Part shown: piece after piece, positions 45,996 to 53,936 of the stretch
Position numbering within the stretch: position 1 is the first letter of the stretch
Layout: every line of letters starts with the position of its first letter
From: Methylotenera sp.
GTDB taxonomy: Bacteria > Pseudomonadota > Gammaproteobacteria > Burkholderiales > Methylophilaceae
Direction: 5' to 3'
Assembly: GCF_029945535.1 (NCBI RefSeq)
Contig: NZ_JAQSCU010000019.1
Span: 1 to 64,000, forward strand
DNA: 64,000 nucleotides
The notes under the pieces: model-generated
The model's database searches: none
What the model was told of the DNA's origin: nothing
What the model saw: the letters and a program-made list of their open reading frames with translations, nothing else
Made by a program: the position numbers and the translations under genes

Positions 45996-46658
45996 TTAAC
46001 TAGACTGTATGACAAATATGATCGCCAGTAGTATTGAGCCTCCACTAAGCCCAACTAGCATTAGCCTAGAATTTCGCATTTTTGTCCAAAGCAAAACGCC
46101 TGTCATACACAGTAGGATAAGCGCACCTGCTAAGCTATCCACTAGCAATATCCAGCCATTATTCATGCCTACCCCTTTGTGCAGACGACTTAAAAATGCG
46201 AATACGTTAGCCTCTTGCCGCTTGACTGATACAAACTGGTTGCCCACCCAATACTCTGTGGTAACAGAATATTGGGCTGTATGAAAATCAACTTTCCATA
46301 ATGTGGGCTGTTGCACTTGCAAACCGTTCCATGTGACTTTTTTGCTAGGTTCAGCTTCCATTTTGCTGGCTGGCTTGGTCAAATGCAACTCACCCTGCAA
46401 CCATTGAGACAATTGCTTTGGATCGCTAAAGCCTGCACTAGGCAATTGCAGCTCAATATTAGATTTTTCATATTGAGCCAATGGCAACTTCATCACACTT
46501 CGATGGTTTAGCAAAATACCAGTAGTGCCAAATAACAAACCTAAGCCCGCACCCCATAAACCTAAAATACCATGCGTTTTACGTAACCACCGTAAAAATG
46601 CACCTCGGTTAAGAAGTGCTGGCTTAGCCACAGGACTAGTCTTTAAAATGATACTCAT
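45996..46658 (-). CDS. PepSY-associated transmembrane protein
   Basis: A 220-aa inner-membrane protein with a basic start followed by a helix (about 30-50, HGILGLWGAGLGLLFGTTGILLNH). A periplasmic PepSY-like segment follows (about 60-170), then HKGVGMNNGWILLVDSLAGALILLCMTGVLLW and a final helix. The family includes putative membrane reductases for ferric siderophores, although His patterns here are sparse. It ends the receptor-DUF4198-PepSY unit (30 nt gap). Confidence 0.82.
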   Translation of the reverse strand: MSIILKTSPVAKPALLNRGAFLRWLRKTHGILGLWGAGLGLLFGTTGILLNHRSVMKLPLAQYEKSNIELQLPSAGFSDPKQLSQWLQGELHLTKPASKMEAEPSKKVTWNGLQVQQPTLWKVDFHTAQYSVTTEYWVGNQFVSVKRQEANVFAFLSRLHKGVGMNNGWILLVDSLAGALILLCMTGVLLWTKMRNSRLMLVGLSGGSILLAIIFVIQSS

Positions 46659-46688
46659 AGTTGTACGATACTCACGGTTAGGCTGTAA

Positions 46689-47348
46689 TTATGGTTGCAC
46701 AATGCTTAGCGTACTGACATGTCGAATAGCCTCATAAGCGTCGCCTTGATAGCTACCGGCTGTGGGTTGCACATGCACCACTTCGAGCACATATAAGCCT
46801 TTCCAAGGGCTTACAAAACTCACTTCACCACTTTCGTTTAAATCCAACTCTTGGCTCCATTGATTTGGCGCATAGATATGTAATTTACCTTTTAGCAAGG
46901 GCCTGCCATCCAGACTCACACGTACTTTGTGGTCGCCAATTGACTGAATATCTAAGCCAACAGGCAATGCGGCTGCGTTCTTATCGTCACCAATACGGGC
47001 GTAATACATTGGTTTGACTATGCCAATATTATTTTTGCGTAAGTCTTTTACCTTCATTGTTAGCTCATGTGCAACTACAGCCTGATTCACAACGGGTTGA
47101 TGCTTAGCCGCTTCTAACAGCAAGTAATTTTCTTTGCGCTGTATTTCAAGCTTAGTTAAATTAGCCAGCGCTTCTGGTGCGGCAATAGTGTCTAATCGCC
47201 CGCCTGTTTTTTCGCGCAAACCGTTATCATATTCGCCAAAATAAAGCTTAGTTTGTCCGTCCGCTTGCTCTAACCACATAAAATGCGCTGATGCTGGCAA
47301 TGCAGTGAGCGCGCTGATTAATGCAGCAATAATGTTTAATTTTTTCAT
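46689..47348 (-). CDS. DUF4198 periplasmic protein
   Basis: A 219-aa protein with a signal peptide of about 21 residues (cleavage SA-HFMW). The N-terminal HFMWLEQADGQTKLYFGEY and later HKVRVSLDGRPLLKGKLHIYAPNQW match the DUF4198 group, whose mature protein often begins with a His that could bind metal (as in NikM/CbiK-like proteins). It is 25 nt after the TonB receptor gene. Role in metal uptake is inferred from context. Confidence 0.8.
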   Translation of the reverse strand: MKKLNIIAALISALTALPASAHFMWLEQADGQTKLYFGEYDNGLREKTGGRLDTIAAPEALANLTKLEIQRKENYLLLEAAKHQPVVNQAVVAHELTMKVKDLRKNNIGIVKPMYYARIGDDKNAAALPVGLDIQSIGDHKVRVSLDGRPLLKGKLHIYAPNQWSQELDLNESGEVSFVSPWKGLYVLEVVHVQPTAGSYQGDAYEAIRHVSTLSIVQP

Positions 47349-47373
47349 GATACTTATCCTCTTTTAGCCAATA

Positions 47374-49560
47374 TTATTTAAAGTCAAAACGCAATGTTGC
47401 AAAAATGCTACGCGGATCACCTGGTAATGCGCCTGCAAATGTTGGGCTTGTGTAATAAGTTTTGTCAGTAATGTTTTTAAGATTAAGTGCGGCTTGCCAC
47501 TTTGGCTGAGCATAAGAAATTGCAGCGTCATACACGGTATAAGCTGGTATTTTGTACAAGTTCAAATTGTCAGCATACGAATCGCCTTTATGTGTTGCGC
47601 CTATGCCAAACTTCAAGCCTTTCACATCACCTGTTTGAATTTCATAACTGGCAAAAATATTAAATATTTGCTCACTAACAGCCGTAGGACGTGTGCCATA
47701 AATACTGGTAAGCGGCACGCCTAAGGCATCATTTTTTGCTAGAGTTGTTGATTTAGTTTCAGCATCCATAAATACCGCATTGGCATTTACATTCAAGCCT
47801 GCAATTGGATGTACGCCAACATCCAACTCTACCCCTTTAGACTTATCCTTACCGTCTGGTGTGCCTACTGATGCGCCTGGCAGAGTGATAATATAGTTTT
47901 CACGCTTGGTATCGAACAGTGCAACATTTAAATCAATCTTACCCTGCAAAAAACTAGATTTAGTGCCAATCTCAAACTGTTCTGAGCTTTCAGGTACATC
48001 TACTAATATATTGCCTTCAGTAGCCATATTAATAAACTTACCGTTGCTAAACCCAGTATAAAACGCTAAGTTTGCAGTAGGCTGAAACACCGCCCCCAAC
48101 GAGCCTGTCGTCAGGTCTTTGGTTTCATCCACCACTCTGGCAACATTTGCGACATTATTAACAGTGGAAACACCTTTATCTTGGTAATTCACATGGTCGT
48201 TACGCAAGCCAACACGCACTTTAATCTTCTCACCAAATGCTAGTTGATCTTGCACATAAACAGAATTAGTATCGCTGGTGAGCTCTCTATTAAAACTTTG
48301 TATTGCTAGTTTAGCTAAGCTAGCCAAGCTAACTTCAGGTACAACTGGATTTAGAATATTGGTAATATTGGCTAGTGTATAACCTTGACGCAGAGTGTCA
48401 TTTTTTGTATTTTTATATTCGTAACCAGCCAGCACAGTATGCTTTACGCTACCAGTATCTACTTTCCAAGTTAGCTCGTTTTGAAACGTGGTGTAGCGTG
48501 CATCGTCAGATTGTTGGCGTAAATTACGATTCTTAATTAGGCCTGTTGCGTTGCCACCATCACCACCCGCATTTCGAATAAAATCTAAATCACGCGTATC
48601 ATTAGAAAAGACTGTGCGCATACTAAGTGCATTGTTAATTGCCCAGTCATGCGTGGCGGTGATGCGGTTAATATGCTGCTCTGAATAATCAAATGGCGTG
48701 TAATAACGTGTTTTGTCGCTCACATTGGCAATATTAGCTTTACCATCAAACAAAATGCCGTAGTTATCTGGCTTCACTTTAATATCACGCACATCCACAT
48801 CTATCAACAGCGTTTTGTCATCCGCATAGTTAAATGCAACGCTAGGTGAGAACTCGGTAATTTCTCGACCCAAACCGCGAATACCATCGGTTTTTTCAGT
48901 ATCAACAATTAAACGACCCGTCACACCTTGCGTGATTGTGCCAGTTAAATCCATGTAAGCATCACGCGTGTTAAAGCTGCCAAATGTTGTGCCGACCTCT
49001 AAGCCATATTCAGCTTGCGGCTTCTTTGTCACCACATTAATGCTGCCACCCGGCCCACCCGAGCCAAACAATGCTGAACCAGGTCCTTTTAGCACCTCAA
49101 TACGTTCAACATCGTACATAGTGCGGAAGTAACCATTTTGCGCAGTGCCATCAGGCAAGTCATCGCGTAAGAAATTAACCGCTAAACCTCGAGAGTTGTA
49201 GTTATTAGCATAACCATAACCACCGCCATGCTGTGGCTGCACGCTGCTCACGTTGCGCATCGCCTCATTCATGGTTTGTACGCCTTGCTCACGCAAAGTC
49301 TCAACAGGCACTACAGCGACACTGGCAGGTACATCACGTAATGGCGTATCGGTTTTGCTGCCTGTATGCGCTGCATCTTGCGGGTTACCTGCACGAATAC
49401 GGTTTTGCTTAACACTCACTTCTGGCAAAGCTTCACTCTCGTTTTGTAATGCTTCTGCTATTTTCTGCTCTTCTGCCACTTTTTGTTCTTGTGCCATGGC
49501 GGCCATTGAAGACAAAGCCAGCATCACTGCCAGCGTTAAGGTTTTTTGTTGCAAATTCAT
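47374..49560 (-). CDS. TonB-dependent siderophore receptor
   Basis: A 728-aa protein with a signal peptide of about 23 residues (AMA-QEQ). A plug domain spans about 65-190 (TPLRDVPASVAVVPVETLREQG, NEAMRNVSSVQPQHGGGYG, YDVERIEVLKGPGSALFGSGGPGGSINVVTKKP), followed by a beta-barrel ending in LRFDFK. The group is the ferric hydroxamate/citrate-type siderophore family; the ligand is unknown. It leads a unit with DUF4198 and a PepSY membrane protein and is preceded by a paired AGCCAGCCA element. Confidence 0.9.
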   Translation of the reverse strand: MNLQQKTLTLAVMLALSSMAAMAQEQKVAEEQKIAEALQNESEALPEVSVKQNRIRAGNPQDAAHTGSKTDTPLRDVPASVAVVPVETLREQGVQTMNEAMRNVSSVQPQHGGGYGYANNYNSRGLAVNFLRDDLPDGTAQNGYFRTMYDVERIEVLKGPGSALFGSGGPGGSINVVTKKPQAEYGLEVGTTFGSFNTRDAYMDLTGTITQGVTGRLIVDTEKTDGIRGLGREITEFSPSVAFNYADDKTLLIDVDVRDIKVKPDNYGILFDGKANIANVSDKTRYYTPFDYSEQHINRITATHDWAINNALSMRTVFSNDTRDLDFIRNAGGDGGNATGLIKNRNLRQQSDDARYTTFQNELTWKVDTGSVKHTVLAGYEYKNTKNDTLRQGYTLANITNILNPVVPEVSLASLAKLAIQSFNRELTSDTNSVYVQDQLAFGEKIKVRVGLRNDHVNYQDKGVSTVNNVANVARVVDETKDLTTGSLGAVFQPTANLAFYTGFSNGKFINMATEGNILVDVPESSEQFEIGTKSSFLQGKIDLNVALFDTKRENYIITLPGASVGTPDGKDKSKGVELDVGVHPIAGLNVNANAVFMDAETKSTTLAKNDALGVPLTSIYGTRPTAVSEQIFNIFASYEIQTGDVKGLKFGIGATHKGDSYADNLNLYKIPAYTVYDAAISYAQPKWQAALNLKNITDKTYYTSPTFAGALPGDPRSIFATLRFDFK

Positions 49561-49590
49561 TGAAACTCCCTTTTTATTTAGTTATTTTAT

Positions 49591-49635
49591 TGGCTGGCTA
49601 ACTAAACATTGCGGGGCAACACTTACTGGCTGGCT
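49591..49635 (-). promoter_or_regulatory. Paired AGCCAGCCA element (receptor leader, copy R2)
   Basis: Two AGCCAGCCA copies flank a 27-nt spacer with a TTGC-CCC-GCAA hairpin. The proximal copy lies 30 nt before the receptor start, upstream of the AAGGGAG ribosome binding site. The flank TTTAGTTAGCCAGCCAA is shared with copy R3. Confidence 0.65.
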
Positions 49636-49701
49636 AGAATTGTTTTATTTCTAGTGATTGTGAAGGTGCTCATGAGAACGCCTTCATAACAGTTCGATCT
49701 A

Positions 49702-50889
49702 TTAATAGGTGCTACTTCCTGCCTTAGTACTGGTTTCAGCTAAATAGCCTTTAACCACTTGCGCAGCAAAGCTTGAAATTTCTACTTCTGTTTTTTGTTT
49801 ACCCTCATTTAAATCCTGTGCGTAATTAAATGGTGATAAATATAGGCTGTCTTTATCAGCAGATGCACGTAGGTGAATAGGTTTATTCAACTGACTTAAA
49901 CTAGTCCACTGCTTACGCACCTCATGCCAAAATGGTTCAGTGCTTTTTAGATAAGTGTCACCCAATGCAAAGTCATAATCTTTGATACGTTCATAGCGAT
50001 CAAAACCCATTTCACGTGCAATTACAGGTGCTTTAACATCTGGTTTTGCATTAGCATCTAAAATAACCTTGTTGTTTTGCTGCTCATGCACCCAGCCAGT
50101 TGGCAAAATAATGTGTCGATTATTGCCTAGTAAGACTTGGTAATCGTTGCGCACAGTGTACTCACGTCGTGGTAATGGGCGCCATGTATCTGCACTGTTC
50201 CAATTTGAGTAATTGCCAAAATGTTGCCATGCCGCCACTCCGCCATAGCGTGGTGAATCGTCAACCTGATACACGGTTTGTGACCAAGTACCCTTTTGTT
50301 CAGCCTTTGGCACAGGCTGCGCCAGCCACGTGTTGTAGCCTTTATAAGTAAGCACTTGCTTAGGCTGATATTGCCAATCTTGGCGCCAATGTTTGGTCAC
50401 CATAGGTGGATTTTTAGTGCCGTCTTTATTCATGGTTTGCATGACTAAAATGTGCTGCAATGAAATAAAGTCTTCTTTATCTTCTAGCACATAGACTTTT
50501 TCTGTTGCCCAGCTTTGGTAAGGCGCTTTAGGTTGATAGTTTTCAGTAAAACCTGCCACTTCTATAAAGTCGAAACTCACTTTATATTCTCCAGCCATGG
50601 CTAGAATTGCGCGCCTATCTCGCTCTAAATGACTCAGATTTGGTTCTTGTAACTTTAACCAAGCTTCGCTAGGCGCTTTATCTAGTGTGACTGGTACACC
50701 TTTTGATGTACCACCACGTGGTTTTAAATCTGAACTATCGTTAAAGTTCCACGTAAAAGTGTATTGGCGTTGCTGGGTGTCGGCCGCTTGATGGCCGCTG
50801 CTGCCAGTGGTGTCCTCTGCCTGCACAGCAATAACATAAGATGCTGATAAAAGGATGGCCGCTAGTATTAAGTATTTAATTTTAAACAT
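49702..50889 (-). CDS. DUF6607-like secreted protein
   Basis: A 395-aa protein with a signal peptide of about 24 residues (VQA-ED). The mature part is soluble, with many aromatics (KHWRQDWQYQPKQVLTYKGYNTW, YGGVAAWQHFGNYSNWNSADTWRPLPRREYTVR). The pattern reminds me of DUF6607, seen next to TonB receptors, but I could not verify this. It is 41 nt after the heme-type receptor gene and is probably its periplasmic or surface partner. Confidence 0.6.
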   Translation of the reverse strand: MFKIKYLILAAILLSASYVIAVQAEDTTGSSGHQAADTQQRQYTFTWNFNDSSDLKPRGGTSKGVPVTLDKAPSEAWLKLQEPNLSHLERDRRAILAMAGEYKVSFDFIEVAGFTENYQPKAPYQSWATEKVYVLEDKEDFISLQHILVMQTMNKDGTKNPPMVTKHWRQDWQYQPKQVLTYKGYNTWLAQPVPKAEQKGTWSQTVYQVDDSPRYGGVAAWQHFGNYSNWNSADTWRPLPRREYTVRNDYQVLLGNNRHIILPTGWVHEQQNNKVILDANAKPDVKAPVIAREMGFDRYERIKDYDFALGDTYLKSTEPFWHEVRKQWTSLSQLNKPIHLRASADKDSLYLSPFNYAQDLNEGKQKTEVEISSFAAQVVKGYLAETSTKAGSSTY

Positions 50890-50930
50890 TTAATGCCTCT
50901 TGATATGAAGTGTTAATCACTAGATTTATA

Positions 50931-53204
50931 TTAGAAATGATAGGCAAAGCTTGCGGAAATATTACGCCCAGGCTGCGAGTAAAAATCTACACCTGCTGGA
51001 TCAGCAGCATCAGCTTGACGAATATCACTCCATAGAAAATACTTTTTATCGAATAAATTATTCAGTGCAACATTTACCTCAGCATCTTTAAATGGTTTCC
51101 ACCAAGCCGATAAATTGGTCACAACATAACCAGCTGGTTTATATTGCTGGCCGTTGCTATCATCAACCCTTGAAACTGCAACAGCACTGCGAACTCTAGT
51201 TTCAGCACCCCAATTTCCTGCATCGCGCATTAGGGCTAAACTTAAACGTGCTGGTTCAATGCTGCTTAAAGGCTGATTGCTTGATTCATTTTCACCATGT
51301 GCATAGGCAACAGCGCTATCAACGCTCCAGCCTGGCGTAAAGTCCCACTTGGTACGCGCTTCAACACCGTATATACGTACACGAGAAACATTTGTATTAA
51401 TAAAAGTCGTTGCTACGCCCGCTATGCATCGTGGGTCTGCTGGACAAGTTAAACGGACATTTTCAATAAAGTCTTTATAGCGATTGTCATACACAGAAAA
51501 CTGCCCGTTCACATTAGACGCATGCCATTTTGTACCTAGCTCGATGCCAACACTTGTTTCCGGGTCTAAATCTGAATTAGGGCTAATTGCATATTGTTGA
51601 ATACTGTTACGAAACGAGCCATTCACTTCGTCGTAATTGGGTGCACGAAAGCCTGTAGCCACTTGTCCGAACAATGACCATACAGAATCTAGTTTCCAAA
51701 TTGCGCCGAGCTTAGGTGAAAAGGCTGATTCTGTTTTCTCTACCGCATTGCGACCATTGGCTGTTAAAGCTTTTTGAAATAGCACATCGACCTCTGGCTT
51801 AAGATTGCGTCTATCAAAACGTAAGCCTGGTGTTAATGTAAGCTTGCCATCGGCTAAATTGCTAATCTCATCTTGCACAAAGAGGCCAACGGTATCAGTA
51901 ATCCCTTTAGGAAAATCGCGCATAGGGAACGTATCACCCGCAATGGTGTTGCTAACCGTACCAGTTGTTAAATTAAAGCGTGTTGCGTCACGGCGCTCTT
52001 CGCTGGTCAACCTAGAAACATCAATCCCATAAGTGAATAAATGCCCTTGCTGCCCAATTTTGCTAGCAGTTTCTAGCTGTACGCCACCACCTGTCGTGTC
52101 CTGCGTAATATTAAACTGCTGTTTAACCAAACAATTATTGCCTGCGCCAGCAGCCCCAGAGCAGGTTGCACTGGTGTTAGTACGCGTCTGTAAGTTATCG
52201 TTAGTCGTTTCAGCTTGCTGATGGTAACCGCGCAAGACTAGGCGATCATAAAACATATTTTCCGGCTTTTGCTCCCATTCAACACTCGCACGCCAGCGAT
52301 TAGTATTGTCACTGCCTTCCATGGCTGTAGTTTTTGGCGTTAAAGCCACTAGGCGTTTAATGCTGACATCAGCATCTTGGTCACGCCCCTCAAATGTCAG
52401 AGATAATTTATTCTTATCATTCGGACGTAAGGTAAATTTAGCAATCACACCCTGATCTTTAACATCTTGCTGGTTAGGTTTGGTGCGGTTAACCGCAGTA
52501 TTGTTATCGCCACCTTGATTATCAAACTCGCTAGCATCTGTGCGAGAGTATCCAAGCATCACGTCTAACATATCACCACGCCAAGCACCTAATAGAGAGT
52601 TGGTAAAACCATTGTTCTCGCCTGTATAGCCAAATCGATAGACTGCCCCATAGCTTTTATCCGCTTTTATGATGTCATCAGCATCTAAGGTAAGGTAACC
52701 CACCACCCCACCAATCGCATCAGACCCATATAAGCTAGAAGCTGATCCACGCAGGATTTCTACTCGTTTAAGAAAATCTTGCGAAACACCTAGCGGCCCA
52801 CTAAACGTAAAGTTAGTAGGACCTCCACTGTCATATACATCTGGCAAACGCACGCCGTCCACAATTTGCGCAATACGGTTGTTTTCAATGCCGCGAATAT
52901 TTAAACGCGTTGCGCCAAAGCGGCGCATATCCCGCGCAAAAGTTATATCTGGCTCATCTTTAAATAAATCAGTTTCATCGGCCGCCAAACCACGCGTTAA
53001 GGCTTGATGATTAATCACGGTAATCGTGGCGGGTATTTCATCGATAGCCGCTTCAGTACGCGTTGCAGTGACCGCTACTTGTGGCAAAGTGACTACATCC
53101 AATGCCGCTAATTTGGTTTCTTCATCTGCAATCGATTGCATAGAAGAAGTCGCAAGCATTAATGCGACTAACAGTTGTGAGGGTTGTTGCAATAACATTA
53201 TCAA
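50931..53204 (-). CDS. TonB-dependent heme/hemoglobin-type receptor
   Basis: A 757-aa protein with a signal peptide of about 25 residues. The plug (about 40-170) has VTVINHQALTRG, TRLNIRGIENNRIAQIVDG and VEILRGSASSLYGSDAIGGVVGYLT. The barrel carries TGFRAPNYDEVNGSFRN and SPNSDLDPETSVGIELG, corresponding to the FRAP and NPNL boxes of heme receptors. It ends in SFAYHF. It probably takes up heme from hemoproteins. hemP is in the same block. An AGCCAGCCA element overlaps its leader. Confidence 0.88.
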   Translation of the reverse strand: MIMLLQQPSQLLVALMLATSSMQSIADEETKLAALDVVTLPQVAVTATRTEAAIDEIPATITVINHQALTRGLAADETDLFKDEPDITFARDMRRFGATRLNIRGIENNRIAQIVDGVRLPDVYDSGGPTNFTFSGPLGVSQDFLKRVEILRGSASSLYGSDAIGGVVGYLTLDADDIIKADKSYGAVYRFGYTGENNGFTNSLLGAWRGDMLDVMLGYSRTDASEFDNQGGDNNTAVNRTKPNQQDVKDQGVIAKFTLRPNDKNKLSLTFEGRDQDADVSIKRLVALTPKTTAMEGSDNTNRWRASVEWEQKPENMFYDRLVLRGYHQQAETTNDNLQTRTNTSATCSGAAGAGNNCLVKQQFNITQDTTGGGVQLETASKIGQQGHLFTYGIDVSRLTSEERRDATRFNLTTGTVSNTIAGDTFPMRDFPKGITDTVGLFVQDEISNLADGKLTLTPGLRFDRRNLKPEVDVLFQKALTANGRNAVEKTESAFSPKLGAIWKLDSVWSLFGQVATGFRAPNYDEVNGSFRNSIQQYAISPNSDLDPETSVGIELGTKWHASNVNGQFSVYDNRYKDFIENVRLTCPADPRCIAGVATTFINTNVSRVRIYGVEARTKWDFTPGWSVDSAVAYAHGENESSNQPLSSIEPARLSLALMRDAGNWGAETRVRSAVAVSRVDDSNGQQYKPAGYVVTNLSAWWKPFKDAEVNVALNNLFDKKYFLWSDIRQADAADPAGVDFYSQPGRNISASFAYHF

Positions 53205-53222
53205 ACTCCGTCATATAGTGGT

Positions 53223-53285
53223 TGGCTGGCTAACTAAATGTTGACGGTCAATCGAAATTGACGGAGCAATCGTTACTGGCTGGCT
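53223..53285 (-). promoter_or_regulatory. Paired AGCCAGCCA element (receptor leader, copy R3)
   Basis: Two AGCCAGCCA copies flank a 45-nt spacer. The spacer contains a 6-bp stem GTCAAT-TTCG-ATTGAC with a UUCG tetraloop in the sense RNA. The proximal copy is only 18 nt before the receptor ATG, next to the GGAG ribosome binding site. It sits between azurin and the heme-type receptor. Confidence 0.68.
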
Positions 53286-53335
53286 AAATTTTATAAAAAA
53301 TTACTAAGTGGCTAAATTACAAAACAGTGCCACTT

Positions 53336-53815
53336 CTAAACTAACTTAACTGCACCTTTCATCATAAAAGCATGACCAGGAAACGAGCAGAAAAATGTAT
53401 AACTATCAGTTGAATTTAGCTTACTTACGTTAAATTTTGCTGTTGATGTCTCACCGCCGCCGATTACTTTAGTTGCCATAATCACGCGGGCGTCTTTAGC
53501 TTTTACGTAGTCACCTGCCGCTCCTGACTGAATGCCATCATCTAACACCGCTTGCTGATCACTCACCTTAGCAATCACCAAATTATGCCCCATCACATTC
53601 TTAGCAATTTTTCCTACGTGCTTAAGGTTAACGGTAAACTCTTTACAGCTTTTCGAAACTTCTATGCTTTTAGTATTAAATGCCATGGCATCATTAGCTT
53701 CTACCGTGATTTCACAACTAGTAGTGGCAGCCTGTGCTGCAGGCGTGGTAGATAAAATAAAGACAGCGATAAAAAATAAAATAACTGAAGCGATGAATAA
53801 TCTTTGTGTCGTCAT
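53336..53815 (-). CDS. Azurin-family blue copper protein
   Basis: A 159-aa periplasmic electron carrier with a signal peptide of about 29 residues (AQA-AT). Type 1 copper ligands are visible: His in VMGHNLV near residue 77, then Cys, His and Met in [14 protein letters not shown] near 143-152. Two further Cys (SCEI and SCKEF) form the usual disulfide. Its place between two TonB receptors of an iron block is unusual. It might donate electrons for periplasmic ferric reduction or be a bystander. Confidence 0.92.
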   Translation of the reverse strand: MTTQRLFIASVILFFIAVFILSTTPAAQAATTSCEITVEANDAMAFNTKSIEVSKSCKEFTVNLKHVGKIAKNVMGHNLVIAKVSDQQAVLDDGIQSGAAGDYVKAKDARVIMATKVIGGGETSTAKFNVSKLNSTDSYTFFCSFPGHAFMMKGAVKLV

Positions 53816-53936
53816 GATGATTTCCTTAATTGATAGAATTTTATGGATAAATTGTTAGTGCCTTTTAAATAGCATCATTAAATACGCGCTCTGCAAGCCG
53901 CATAAATATTGCGACTGCAAAGCATGTGAATGCGTA

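Noticed and set aside
46364-46374. TGGCTGGCT match inside the PepSY gene
   Set aside because: Single copy within coding sequence, no partner repeat or hairpin.
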